A DNA stretch of 64,000 nt from assembly GCF_900459405.1 (NCBI RefSeq), contig NZ_UHFN01000007.1:558001-622000 (forward strand), read 5' to 3'. The stretch is from Streptococcus hyointestinalis (GTDB lineage: Bacteria; Bacillota; Bacilli; Lactobacillales; Streptococcaceae). Below the pieces are notes generated by a model that saw only the letters and a program-made list of their open reading frames with translations, ran no database searches and was not told the origin of the DNA. Positions 55,662-63,635 of the stretch are shown here, in pieces; position 1 is the first letter of the stretch; the number at the start of each line of letters is the position of its first letter. The translations under genes were made by a program, and so were the position numbers.

Positions 55662-55871
55662 ATGAGCCAACAGCATCAAAAGTGGTGCGACTTAGTCAAA
55701 GAGCGTTTGAAAGAACGCAATTGGAGCCGCTCGGATTTTGCTATCGTGCTGGGTGTGACACCAGCAGCTGTAACACGTCTTTTAGATGACGGTCACGGTA
55801 GTGATGATTTGAAACTGCGTGTTAATCGCAAGCTGAAAATATCGGAAAGCTGGAACAAATTTGGCGAGTAA
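55662..55871 (+). CDS. Cro-like helix-turn-helix regulator
   Basis: A 69-residue DNA-binding protein with the helix-turn-helix WSRSDFAIVLGVTPAAVTRLLDDG. The start at 55662 is eight bases after AAGGAGG; a GTG at 55653 abuts that RBS. It is the first gene of the rightward lytic operon and probably acts as Cro. Confidence 0.8.
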   Translation: MSQQHQKWCDLVKERLKERNWSRSDFAIVLGVTPAAVTRLLDDGHGSDDLKLRVNRKLKISESWNKFGE

Positions 55872-55946
55872 ACACAAAAAATCCACAGGCGAATCGTTTC
55901 ATTGCCCGTGTGATTGAATATTTTAAAATTCGGTAGGGAGGAGCTT

Positions 55947-56060
55947 ATGTACACACTAATCTATCTTTGTGTCATTATTCAGACGCTCATTTTGTTTGAT
56001 TTGACGCTGCTCATTCTTCATCCTCCGTATGATAAACATAAGAGAGATGAAGAAGTATGA
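55947..56060 (+). CDS. Small phage membrane protein
   Basis: A 37-residue peptide (MYTLIYLCVIIQTLILFD...) with one membrane helix and a charged tail KHKRDEEV. The RBS GGAGG is five bases before the ATG, which supports translation. No family is recognised. Confidence 0.5.
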   Translation: MYTLIYLCVIIQTLILFDLTLLILHPPYDKHKRDEEV

Positions 56061-56137
56061 ACAAAAAAATACTTCACCATTTGCACTGGAGAAGTATCTA
56101 CAACCTTTGATAAGACTAGAAATAGGGGTGACATATC

Positions 56138-56272
56138 ATGATTTACTTGGAATTTTTCAAGGGAGCATTAGCTCTGGTGGTAATTATTGTTAATCTAATC
56201 GCTATTAGACAGTTGGCCAAAAAACACAGGTCTTTATCGGCTGTCATTAAATATTGGGAGAATCGTCATTAA
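56138..56272 (+). CDS. Small phage membrane protein
   Basis: A 44-residue peptide with a single hydrophobic helix (about residues 9-24) and a basic end. A weak RBS (AGGGGTGA) is upstream. Its end overlaps by 26 bases the 3' end of the leftward gene at 56247. No family is recognised. Confidence 0.45.
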   Translation: MIYLEFFKGALALVVIIVNLIAIRQLAKKHRSLSAVIKYWENRH

Positions 56273-56579
56273 CAATGGTGATTAGAGTATGAAGTTTAAC
56301 AACATCTACCTCAGGAATATCAACGTCCTCAATGTTGTTATCAACTAATGTTTGGATATAGTAGCCCTTCTTTATACTGTCTCTAAAAATGTCTCTTACT
56401 TCGCCATAGAGGACAATAATTGTTTCAGATTCTATGGTAGTAAAAAACGACTTGTCTGGAAGTATATGTTGAAATTGTAAGGAATATGGAGCGTTATTGA
56501 CAATCAGATTGTCAATGGTATCCCACTTCAAATGTCCTGCGAGTGTTTCTTGACAAAGTTGGTCTATAGATGGAGTCAT
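56247..56579 (-). CDS. Hypothetical protein, second gene of a reverse-strand prophage module
   Basis: A 110-residue soluble acidic protein (MTPSIDQLCQETLAGH...). The ATG overlaps the stop of the upstream gene (TAATG), so translation is coupled. A beta-rich middle (FFTTIESETIIVLYGEVRDIF) is the only visible pattern. It lies against the direction of the surrounding lytic operon, as cargo genes expressed from a prophage do. Confidence 0.7.
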   Translation of the reverse strand: MTPSIDQLCQETLAGHLKWDTIDNLIVNNAPYSLQFQHILPDKSFFTTIESETIIVLYGEVRDIFRDSIKKGYYIQTLVDNNIEDVDIPEVDVVKLHTLITIVNDDSPNI

Positions 56580-57007
56580 TACTTTAAATCCTTTCTGTTT
56601 GAAAGTAGGCTACAAAGTGCGTTAAATGGTCCGATAAACTCAAGGTAGGTAATTTTTTCGGAATTTCGGAGTTTCTTAAATTGTTTAATAGGTTTCGAAA
56701 AGGTTTTATTCCTCTTGGAAAGTATAGGGTAGTTGTGTTCGATTTCTGAGATAAGACTGGTAATTTTTGTCATGATATTTTCGGGAATGACTTCGAAGCG
56801 ACTATCTACCTTTTCGAGTATCAATTTGATTGCTTGAAGCCGACCTTGATACTGAGTAGATTCTTCTGAGAATAAAGCTATTTCTTTTGTTTCCTCTAAT
56901 TTTATCTTAGTAGAACGGGCTAAGAAGAATGTCCCAATCGTGATGATAAATCCTATGGGTGCAGTAATATCATTGAACATCCGTAGTCCATCATATAGTC
57001 TACTCAT
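56579..57007 (-). CDS. Membrane-anchored hypothetical protein, first gene of the reverse-strand module
   Basis: A 142-residue protein with one N-terminal membrane segment (IGFIITIGTFFLA, residues 17-30) and a long helical cytosolic part. Its own promoter (extended -10 TGGTATAAT, complement of 57037-57042) and RBS AGGAGAG lie upstream. No family is recognised. Possible roles are superinfection exclusion or defence. Confidence 0.7.
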   Translation of the reverse strand: MSRLYDGLRMFNDITAPIGFIITIGTFFLARSTKIKLEETKEIALFSEESTQYQGRLQAIKLILEKVDSRFEVIPENIMTKITSLISEIEHNYPILSKRNKTFSKPIKQFKKLRNSEKITYLEFIGPFNALCSLLSNRKDLK

Positions 57008-57036
57008 TTTAACTCTCCTATTATCCTTTTTTCACC

Positions 57037-57045
57037 ATTATACCA
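57037..57045 (-). promoter_or_regulatory. Promoter of the reverse-strand module
   Basis: TGGTATAAT on the minus strand (57037-57045), about 30 bases before the start codon at 57007. Confidence 0.55.
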
Positions 57046-57066
57046 AATTTAGAAAGAGGTGATTAG

Positions 57067-57804
57067 ATGAATAATCTGATTTCAGTTAATTTAAATGAAA
57101 ATAATGAGCCGGTCGTATCTGGTCGGCAACTGCATAAGGCTTTAGAGGTTAAGACGCCTTATGATAAATGGTTTCCTCGCATGACTGACTATGGTTTTGC
57201 AGAGAATGAAGACTTTTCGACATTTTTGTCGGAAAGTACAGGCGGTCGTAGAGCTACAGACCACATCTTGAAACTGGATATGGCAAAAGAAATTGCTATG
57301 TTGCAGCGAACGGACAAGGGCAAAGAGGTCCGTCAATACTTCATTCAGGTTGAAAAAGAGTTTAACAGTCCTGACAAAATCATTGCACGAGCACTGCTCT
57401 TGTCTAATGACAAGGTGCTGAAGCTGGAAAGTCGGGTTGAGTTTTTAGAAACTGAACTTGAAGAAGCACAAAAGCAGGCACGCTATCTTGACTTGATTAT
57501 CGAGAGCAAAGCTAGTTTGCGTGTGACACAAATCGCTGCAGACTATGGCATGAGCGCTCATAAGTTTAACAAGCTGCTGCATGACTTGGGCGTACAGCAC
57601 AAAGTCAACGGTCAGTGGATTCTTTACAAGAAACACATGGGCAAGGGCTATGTAGACAGCGCTACGTTTGACTTTATCGATGGTCGTGGTCAAGCACGAA
57701 CTCACATCACAACGACCTGGACACAAAAGGGGCGCTTGTTCTTGTATGAGTTGCTCAAAGAAACTGGTATTTTGCCGTTGATTGAGAGGGATGAGGATGA
57801 TTGA
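57067..57804 (+). CDS. Phage antirepressor (AntA/KilA-C type)
   Basis: A 245-residue protein of two domains. The N-terminal AntA/AntB domain is VSGRQLHKALEVKTPYDKWFPRMTDYGFAENEDFST, and LDMAKEIAMLQRTDKGKEVRQYFI follows. A coiled coil (about 115-140) connects to the C-terminal KilAC domain (RVTQIAADYGMSAHKFNKLLHDLGVQ... and TTTWTQKGRLFLYELLKE). Such proteins counter the repressor or act in lytic control. It has its own good RBS and starts after the reverse-strand module. Confidence 0.9.
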   Translation: MNNLISVNLNENNEPVVSGRQLHKALEVKTPYDKWFPRMTDYGFAENEDFSTFLSESTGGRRATDHILKLDMAKEIAMLQRTDKGKEVRQYFIQVEKEFNSPDKIIARALLLSNDKVLKLESRVEFLETELEEAQKQARYLDLIIESKASLRVTQIAADYGMSAHKFNKLLHDLGVQHKVNGQWILYKKHMGKGYVDSATFDFIDGRGQARTHITTTWTQKGRLFLYELLKETGILPLIERDEDD

Positions 57805-57997
57805 AGAATTGAATTTAACAATACCGCAGACGCTAGTTTGCATAGCTATTGCAACACTGCTTTTGATAGTCACTCTAAAAAGTGCTAAGAACACTACAGT
57901 AGAGATTGAGCTAGAAGAAGTTGACGAAGAACCCCAAAAACAGGAGTGGAATCCTAACATTGGGGCGGTTATTCAAAATGCCAGCCAGTATCACTAA
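57797..57997 (+). CDS. Small phage membrane protein
   Basis: A 66-residue protein: one membrane helix (about 12-28) then an acidic tail (VEIELEEVDEEPQKQEW). The start at 57797 overlaps the antirepressor stop, with GGGATGAGG ahead of it. No family is recognised. Confidence 0.55.
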   Translation: MIEELNLTIPQTLVCIAIATLLLIVTLKSAKNTTVEIELEEVDEEPQKQEWNPNIGAVIQNASQYH

Positions 57998-58002
57998 ATA
58001 GA

Positions 58003-58027
58003 AAAAAGCCACTGAAAAATCAGTGGC
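58003..58027 (-). terminator. Hairpin with minus-strand T run
   Basis: GCCACTGA/TCAGTGGC (58008-58015 with 58020-58027). The A run to the left gives a T run on the minus strand, so it would stop antisense transcription rather than the phage operon. Confidence 0.5.
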
Positions 58028-58073
58028 ACTATGAAAAAATACTTGGCTACATTATAGCACAAAGGGGCACACA

Positions 58074-58331
58074 ATGGAAGTATATACTGTCAAAAAGGTT
58101 CACATTGCTTCCCTCTTGTTAAACGATGAGACGGGAGCACAAGCGTTTAGTCTGAGTCCTAGCGAGATGGGAATTATTCGCCGTGAGATGCAAAAGATAC
58201 CTCGCTGGAACTCTCAGCTGTTTAACTACGGGCGCTTGATGGATGGTGAGGTTGTCAAGCGGTACCTGGCATATAGAGGTACCGAGGAATGGAAGAAAGA
58301 ATACAAAAAGGCTACAGGTAAAATGAAATGA
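58074..58331 (+). CDS. Phage hypothetical protein
   Basis: An 85-residue soluble protein (MEVYTVKKVHIASLLL...), with a basic C-terminus. The stop overlaps the next start (ATGA), so it is part of the early operon. No family is recognised. Confidence 0.65.
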   Translation: MEVYTVKKVHIASLLLNDETGAQAFSLSPSEMGIIRREMQKIPRWNSQLFNYGRLMDGEVVKRYLAYRGTEEWKKEYKKATGKMK

Positions 58332-58561
58332 CGCAAAATAAATTATCAGATTTGAATAATCATCTCTTTATGGCGCTGGAACGTCTCAATGATGAAGAAC
58401 TTACTGAAGACGAAATTGTCAAAGAGACAGAGCGTGCTAAAGCGATTACGAATGTCGCTGGGAAAATTATCGACAATGGTCGTTTGATTTTAGATGCGCA
58501 AAAGGTATCTGCAGAATTTAACGGACGCAAAGACATTGATTTGGAGTTGTTAAATGGCTAG
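58328..58561 (+). CDS. Phage hypothetical protein
   Basis: A 77-residue acidic helical protein (LNNHLFMALERLNDEELTEDEIVKETERAKAITNVAGKII), a pattern common in early regions of Firmicutes phages. It overlaps both neighbours by a few bases. No function is known. Confidence 0.65.
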   Translation: MTQNKLSDLNNHLFMALERLNDEELTEDEIVKETERAKAITNVAGKIIDNGRLILDAQKVSAEFNGRKDIDLELLNG

Positions 58562-59159
58562 GGGATACAGACTGTTAACGGATGAACAGCACGCTTATTT
58601 TATCAAAATACAGCGTGGCAAAATCGCAAGAGAGGTTGCACGGCTCATGAACGAGAAATTTAGAATGAATCTCACTGGTGATCAAATCAAAAATTATCGT
58701 ACCAGGCATGGTGTTTCATCGGGTAATGATGGCCGCTTTAAAAAAGGGCTCATTCCTCATAACAAAGGAAAAAAGTATCCAAATATGAAACCCAATTCGG
58801 GGCAATTCAAAAAGGGTAACCGACCGCCAAACCATTTACCAGTAGGAACAGTAAAAAAAGACGCCTACGGCTACTGGAAAATCAAGGTAGCTGACCCCAA
58901 TTGCTGGGAGTTCGTGCATCGACGTGAGTGGGAAAAACATAATGGACCAATACCAAGTGACAGCTATATCGCCTTTTTAGACAAAAATAAGGACAATTGT
59001 ACCATTGACAATTTAGCTCTTGTTAAAAAAAGCGAGATGCCACAAATGATTAAAAATAAGTATTTTACTGAAAGTCCTGAGCTAACCAAGGCTGGAATAG
59101 GTGTGGTTAGGTTAAGACGAAAATTGAAGGAATTACAAGATAATAACGATAGGAAATAG
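58554..59159 (+). CDS. HNH endonuclease (homing-type)
   Basis: A 201-residue protein. A helix-turn-helix-like N-terminus (KIAREVARLMNEKFRMNLTGDQIKNYRTRHG) is followed by basic stretches. The HNH core is VHRREWEKHNGPIPSDSYIAFLDKNKDNCTIDNLALV. Phage HNH genes of this type are often mobile. The start overlaps the previous gene by eight bases. Confidence 0.8.
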   Translation: MARGYRLLTDEQHAYFIKIQRGKIAREVARLMNEKFRMNLTGDQIKNYRTRHGVSSGNDGRFKKGLIPHNKGKKYPNMKPNSGQFKKGNRPPNHLPVGTVKKDAYGYWKIKVADPNCWEFVHRREWEKHNGPIPSDSYIAFLDKNKDNCTIDNLALVKKSEMPQMIKNKYFTESPELTKAGIGVVRLRRKLKELQDNNDRK

Positions 59160-59183
59160 TAAAGAATTTTGGGAGGTGAAGTG

Positions 59184-59622
59184 ATGTCGCAGTACATATT
59201 TCAGGAACGCATCAGGTGAGTACACTGCAGTTAATAATGAGTTTATCAATGATAAAAACTTATCGTTGAAAGCTAAAGGTTTGCTTTTGGTAATACTTAG
59301 TAATGCTCCAGAGTGGCGAGTGTATCCAGATGAGCTTGCGAAGCGCTCAAAAGATGGAGTAAATACTGTAAAAACGACTCTGAAAGAACTTGAAGAAGCA
59401 GGGTACGTCAGAACATACGTTCGATCTATGGGGCGTGGCAAAGGTATTCAGAGGTTTAGGTTTTGTGCAGACAGGAAAATCGGCGACAAGATATTCAATG
59501 ATTTAAAAAATCAACTAGAGAAAGAAATATCAAGCTAGATTTACAAAGTTAATTTTTACAACGTTGAAAAGTTCAACTTTGATTTTTACAACGTTGAAAA
59601 ATCGCACCCTAACAAGTATTAA
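59184..59622 (+). pseudogene. Phage replication/winged-helix protein with frameshift and amber codon
   Basis: A good RBS (GGGAGGTGA) and ATG at 59184 start MSQYIFQERIR and hit TGA at 59217. One base over, the frame reads ASGEYTAVNNEFINDKNLSLKAKGLLLVIL..., the usual N-terminus of streptococcal phage replication proteins, with a winged helix (YPDELAKRSKDGVNTVKTTLKELEEAGYV). That frame meets TAG at 59536-59538 but stays open after it to 59622, with the repeated FYNVEK. Two lesions are therefore likely. The internal TTG at 59266 could start a shorter product of 90 residues. Confidence 0.65.
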
Positions 59623-59691
59623 CTCTAAACAAGTATTAATAATAAACAAATATTAACTGAGAACCAAAATAAATAATAGCGAGGTCAAAAA

Positions 59692-60282
59692 ATGACTAAT
59701 CAGGAATTTTTCCACAACTGGCAATTAGCTTTTGGCAGGTCACCTAATCCATTTGAGTACCAAGACATGGAAAAATGGATAGAAGAATTATCGGTCGAAG
59801 TTGTCAACGAAGTCTTGAGACTGATTGTCTATCAAGAAAAAGTCAACATGAGATATTTTGCATCGATAATTGCTGACTGGGAACGAAAAGGTATTAAAAG
59901 TTTGGCTGATGTTGAAAATAACAAAGCACAGCACGAAAATACCAAGGCAAAAAGCAAAGGTACGGCTAACAGTAAAAGCAATGTCCCTGACTGGAGTAAC
60001 CCCAACTACAAAGAACCTGAAATAGACCTTTCAGAAGATAAAGTGATATTCAACCTTATCAAAGAAATCACTTGGAAAATGTACAGGTGGGAACTCAACT
60101 GGGCAAAATATCAGAACTTTGTCAAATATAGCCAAGGTGGTGTTATGAAAAACGGTGTTGAGCTGAAAGTCAATCCCGTTAACATCTATGCAGCTTTTAA
60201 CGGCATGACATCAGAGGAAGCTGAAAAGGCTATGTTTGCGCATAAAAAGAAGGAGCTGCTTGCCTATGAACAAAATCGATAA
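59692..60282 (+). CDS. DnaD-domain phage replication protein
   Basis: A 196-residue protein whose first 75 residues have the DnaD-like phage domain (WQLAFGRSPNPFEYQDMEKWIEELSVEVVNEVLRLIVYQEKVNMRYFASIIADWERKGI). A lysine-rich linker and a C-terminal helical domain (SEEAEKAMFAHKKKEL) follow. It probably helps to load the helicase at the phage origin. The next small gene overlaps its end by 17 bases. Confidence 0.82.
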   Translation: MTNQEFFHNWQLAFGRSPNPFEYQDMEKWIEELSVEVVNEVLRLIVYQEKVNMRYFASIIADWERKGIKSLADVENNKAQHENTKAKSKGTANSKSNVPDWSNPNYKEPEIDLSEDKVIFNLIKEITWKMYRWELNWAKYQNFVKYSQGGVMKNGVELKVNPVNIYAAFNGMTSEEAEKAMFAHKKKELLAYEQNR

Positions 60283-60406
60283 AGCGACTAGGGTTTGGCA
60301 TAAGGCTAACGCTAATGAACGTGACAAACTACTAGACGCCATGCTGATAAACAAATCTGCTTACAGAAACCTTATCTATAAGCTCGCTAGGAAATATACT
60401 GTTTAA
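60266..60406 (+). CDS. Small phage protein
   Basis: A 46-residue basic helical protein (MNKIDKATRVWHKANANERDK...). AAGGAG lies ten bases ahead of the ATG, inside the previous gene. No family is recognised. Confidence 0.5.
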   Translation: MNKIDKATRVWHKANANERDKLLDAMLINKSAYRNLIYKLARKYTV

Positions 60407-60431
60407 AAAAACTTTGAAGAAGGAGAAAAAC

Positions 60432-60710
60432 ATGACGACACCAGTAACGCAGATTGAAAAGGATTTAGGCGAACGCAATCGTGAGCTTTTAGCGGAAATT
60501 GCTAGGCTGGGCGATATTATCAAACGACGTGACAACGAATTGTTTGAAGCTTATGACGAGATGGAAGTCCTCAAGGAACAGAATGCTATCTATAAGGACT
60601 TTCCAAAAACGGCGGAAGATATGGGTTTTTTAACACCGTATGAAGTGGGGCGTATCTTTTACCAGCTCGGTGTGACAGCAGAGAGAAATAAGGTGATTTT
60701 GCATGTATGA
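60432..60710 (+). CDS. Phage coiled-coil hypothetical protein
   Basis: A 92-residue protein. AAGGAG stands six bases before the ATG at 60432; the ATG at 60414 lies ahead of that RBS and is unlikely. Residues 8-55 look like a coiled coil (LGERNRELLAEIARLGDIIKRRDNELFEAYDEMEVLKEQ). The rest is PYEVGRIFYQLGV. No function is known. Confidence 0.65.
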   Translation: MTTPVTQIEKDLGERNRELLAEIARLGDIIKRRDNELFEAYDEMEVLKEQNAIYKDFPKTAEDMGFLTPYEVGRIFYQLGVTAERNKVILHV

Positions 60711-60834
60711 ATGGATTTGCTACTGTACGCTTTGCGAACACAGGTGGGAAGAGTTATCCTCATACGCACCCTGTCTGTGTCCAGAGTGTCAAGAAGATGA
60801 TATTGAGGTATTAGAACAGTACACTTATGGTTAG
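60703..60834 (+). CDS. Small zinc-ribbon-like phage protein
   Basis: A 43-residue protein rich in cysteine: CYCTLCEHRW and CLCPECQEDD give two Cys pairs that could bind zinc. It overlaps the previous gene by eight bases. Confidence 0.55.
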   Translation: MYEWICYCTLCEHRWEELSSYAPCLCPECQEDDIEVLEQYTYG

Positions 60835-60944
60835 AATAGCGCTCAAATCGATTTTAAGGTATGTTTTGGAGCGATTAGACGCTCGGAGGTATAAATATAT
60901 GTCTTGAACTTAAAAAGGCGCTATGGGCGTTTTAGAGGGTAATT

Positions 60945-61124
60945 ATGGATAGAGAACGATATGACGATAATGCCTACTGGCGAAAGCGATATTATAGCTT
61001 GCTTTGTGACTTTGCAGACAGTAATAATGACCTTATGGACAAGGTTGTCAGTTTGCAGAAGGAAGTTAGGCGTTTAAAACTTGAAAACAAAAACTTGAAG
61101 AAAACGAAAGGGAGAAGAAGATGA
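60945..61124 (+). CDS. Small phage coiled-coil protein
   Basis: A 59-residue protein (MDRERYDDNAYWRKRYYSLL...) with a leucine-spaced helix and a basic tail (KKTKGRRR). GAGGG precedes the ATG, and its stop overlaps the Bet start (ATGA). Confidence 0.6.
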   Translation: MDRERYDDNAYWRKRYYSLLCDFADSNNDLMDKVVSLQKEVRRLKLENKNLKKTKGRRR

Positions 61125-61963
61125 CAAATCAAATGGTAGAAGCTAAAGGTGATTTTTTAACAAACCCACAATTACTCAACAGCGGCATTATTCGCAAATA
61201 TCTTGACCCGCAGGGCAAGGCAAGCGATGAAGAATTGGCTTACTTTATCGCACAGGCGAAAGCGCAGAACTTGAACCCATTCACTAAAGAAATTTACTTT
61301 ATCAAGTACGGCAATCAACCAGCTCAGGTAGTCACTGCCAAGGCGGCCTTTGAAAAGAAAGCGGATAGCCACCCACAATTTGACGGGAAAGAAGCTGGAG
61401 TTATCTACGAACAAAATGGCGAAATTAAGTATTCAAATGGGGCGTTTATTCCAAAAGGCTCTGAAATTTTAGGCGGATGGGCTAAGGTTTATCGTAAGGA
61501 TAGAAGCCATCCAACAGAGATTGAGGTTTCCTTTGAAGAATACGATAATTCAAAAATTCGTGCTCGGGTGAAAGAGTTGACTCAGCAGGGCAAAGATATC
61601 ACTTACCCAATCATGAACTCCTATGGAAAAGCTATCGGAGAAAATAACTGGGACACAATGCCTTGTGTCATGATTCGTAAAGTTGCCCTTGTAACAGCCT
61701 ACCGTGAAGCATTTCCAGCGGAGCTTGGGGCATCCTATGAAGCGGATGAAATCCAACTGGACAATAGTCCCAAAGATGTGACCCCACAAGAAAGCCGTGA
61801 GGAGGTCATGGCACGCAAACAGGCGCAGATTGAGCGGTATAAGCAGGAGCAAGCTCAAAAGCAAACGGAACAAGCAGTTGAAACTCACCCAGCGGATGAC
61901 ATTACTGATTATGTAGATGAGCAGTTTGAGGAAGCTGGCCAAGGCGAGCTATTGGAATACTAG
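61121..61963 (+). CDS. bet: Phage recombination protein Bet (Red-beta/RecT family)
   Basis: Single-strand annealing protein of 280 residues for phage recombination. SGIIRKYLDPQGKASDEELAYFIAQAKAQNLNPFTKEIYFIKYG and QVVTAKAAFEKKAD are family hallmarks, as is WDTMPCVMIRKVALVTAYREAFP. The C-terminus is acidic (DEQFEEAGQGELLEY), which may contact SSB, encoded two kilobases downstream. No exonuclease gene of the Red-alpha type is seen before the window end. Confidence 0.92.
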   Translation: MTNQMVEAKGDFLTNPQLLNSGIIRKYLDPQGKASDEELAYFIAQAKAQNLNPFTKEIYFIKYGNQPAQVVTAKAAFEKKADSHPQFDGKEAGVIYEQNGEIKYSNGAFIPKGSEILGGWAKVYRKDRSHPTEIEVSFEEYDNSKIRARVKELTQQGKDITYPIMNSYGKAIGENNWDTMPCVMIRKVALVTAYREAFPAELGASYEADEIQLDNSPKDVTPQESREEVMARKQAQIERYKQEQAQKQTEQAVETHPADDITDYVDEQFEEAGQGELLEY

Positions 61964-61972
61964 GAGGAAAGC

Positions 61973-63037
61973 ATGCAAGAATTACAAGTCATTGATGAGC
62001 AAAAAATTAATAGAATCTACGAGTTAATTACAACAGAAGAGTTTACTAGAGAGTCTTTTGAAAAGGACTTACTAGAAGCGACTGAGAAGTACAAAGGCTA
62101 TATTGCCACAGCAAGTACGCTTAAAGATGATAGGAAGAAGCGTGCTGAGCTTAATAACATGGTTAAGTCTAAAAATCGTATTCGCATTGATACTAAGAAT
62201 ATCTTGTCAGAGACAGCTACCGCATGGGACGATTACGCTAGGTCAATCATTAAGCCATTCGAGGATGTTGTTAGTGCGTTTGATAAGAGTATCAAAGATA
62301 TCGAAGAACACCAAAAAGCTTTGCGTTTGGATACTGTTAAAGGCTACCTTGCTAACAAAGCGGCTGAGTACATGCTAGACCCACGGATTTTTGATGAAAA
62401 GGCGCTTGGCTATGTCAAGGATGGCGACTTTATGGCTGACGGTGTGACTTTGAAAAAGGCGACGATGAAGTCGCTTGACGATATGGTGACCTTTGAATTT
62501 CAGAACCAACAGGAATACGAAAAAGCCAAGGCTGCTATTTCTGGTCAATGTGCCGAGTACGGCATGACCGACCTGCCTTACCTTCGCATGGTGCAGGATT
62601 TGACACTGGCAGAAGTTTTGGAGCAAATCAAGTCAGATTACCTTTTCCAAAAGCAAAAGGATGAAGCGGAGCGAGTTAGACGTGAGCGTGAGCAACAATT
62701 AGCCGAACAGCGACGTAAGGAGCAGGAACAAGCTCAAAAGGCTTCTGACGCGCCACAGGTTGACCCAGAAACAGGTGAAATCTTAGACGGTGGGGATTTG
62801 TCCCAAAATCAAGATAAGCCCATCGAAACAGCTGAAAATAGCTCTAAACGCTACACTCAAAAACTAATGCTTGAAATCTATTTCGCAGACGATGATGAAA
62901 AAAATCGATTCAAAAAAACGCTGGCTCAATTAGGTTTCAAGTACATGCACAATTACATTGTCAAAGGCTATCGAGAAGTAAAGCCGCCATTGACACAGGA
63001 AAAACTAGAGAAGCAATTTAAAGTGGAGGCTGAGTAA
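61973..63037 (+). CDS. DUF1351-family phage protein
   Basis: A 354-residue, mostly helical and charged protein of the DUF1351 family, often next to bet/recT and ssb in phages. The N-terminal part is a coiled coil (IYELITTEEFTRESFEKDLLEATEKYKGYIATASTLKDDRKKRAELNN-type). The middle is QLAEQRRKEQEQAQ, and a small alpha/beta C-terminal domain (KLMLEIYFADDDEKNRFKKTLAQLGFKY) ends it. Its exact role in recombination is unknown. TAATG overlap couples it to the next gene. Confidence 0.8.
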   Translation: MQELQVIDEQKINRIYELITTEEFTRESFEKDLLEATEKYKGYIATASTLKDDRKKRAELNNMVKSKNRIRIDTKNILSETATAWDDYARSIIKPFEDVVSAFDKSIKDIEEHQKALRLDTVKGYLANKAAEYMLDPRIFDEKALGYVKDGDFMADGVTLKKATMKSLDDMVTFEFQNQQEYEKAKAAISGQCAEYGMTDLPYLRMVQDLTLAEVLEQIKSDYLFQKQKDEAERVRREREQQLAEQRRKEQEQAQKASDAPQVDPETGEILDGGDLSQNQDKPIETAENSSKRYTQKLMLEIYFADDDEKNRFKKTLAQLGFKYMHNYIVKGYREVKPPLTQEKLEKQFKVEAE

Positions 63038-63201
63038 TGGCACAATCTAAGAATTACTATGTATCGGCTGAACTTAATAATCTTGACATTGGTCTTACTA
63101 TTGAGGCACCAAATGAATATATTATGTTGTGGGTGACATTGTACCAGTATTCAAGGTCAGCGGCTACCGCTCAAGGAGTGGGTAGGATATGTACCGCTTG
63201 A
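63037..63201 (+). CDS. Short phage protein, possibly frameshifted
   Basis: A 54-residue product (MAQSKNYYVSAELNNLDIGLTIEAPNEY...). The last part looks unlike a normal protein end, and the next short frame (63189) continues with RLKWAIRQFEIFEQ, so one longer gene broken by an indel near 63120 is possible. Confidence 0.45.
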   Translation: MAQSKNYYVSAELNNLDIGLTIEAPNEYIMLWVTLYQYSRSAATAQGVGRICTA

Positions 63202-63302
63202 AATGGGCTATCCGTCAATTTGAAATATTTGAACAATACTTAAACGACTATCAGGCTGACTTGCTTGATTGGTGGCAAAATCCAGGAGGGGAAGATGATT
63301 AG
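63189..63302 (+). CDS. Short phage protein
   Basis: A 37-residue product (MYRLKWAIRQFEIFEQYLND...WWQNPGGEDD). It overlaps the previous frame and the start of the next gene. It may be the C-terminal part of a broken gene beginning at 63037. Confidence 0.4.
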   Translation: MYRLKWAIRQFEIFEQYLNDYQADLLDWWQNPGGEDD

Positions 63303-63531
63303 AACTAAATTTTTATCTTACGATTATCCACATCATGAGCCTATTGACAAACAGATAAATGACTGGCTTGCCAAAAATCCTGATATTGAGTTGATTGATA
63401 TTAAATTTCAATCAAACGTATCAGCGGTAGCTGACAGTGGTGTAAGTGCTGAATATTGGCATACATCAGCTTTGATTATTTATAAAGAACCTGAGAAATC
63501 AAGGTTAGGAATAGAATTTGGAGAAGAATGA
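63295..63531 (+). CDS. Cse60-like small phage protein
   Basis: A 78-residue protein. The RBS AGGAGG decides for the ATG at 63295. IDKQINDWLAKNPDIELIDIKFQ and WHTSALIIYKEP resemble the Cse60/DUF2758 family, of unknown function, common in phages and Bacillus. Confidence 0.6.
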   Translation: MIRTKFLSYDYPHHEPIDKQINDWLAKNPDIELIDIKFQSNVSAVADSGVSAEYWHTSALIIYKEPEKSRLGIEFGEE

Positions 63532-63635
63532 TGATTGTTGAAGTTGTTTTATTAGCAGGTTGGACTTTCCTATGGCTATGCCTAGGGTTCCTACTAGGTG
63601 AACGCAATGCAGGAAAGGACAAGTCAGATGATTAA
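63528..63635 (+). CDS. Small phage membrane protein
   Basis: A 35-residue peptide with one membrane helix ([19 protein letters not shown]), starting in the ATGA overlap and ending eight bases inside ssb. No family is recognised. Confidence 0.45.
   Translation: MMIVEVVLLAGWTFLWLCLGFLLGERNAGKDKSDD

Noticed and set aside
59553..59602. Direct repeats as a possible CRISPR array
   Set aside because: Only two copies of 18 bases, in frame with a replication gene and translated as FYNVEK; no spacers or cas genes.
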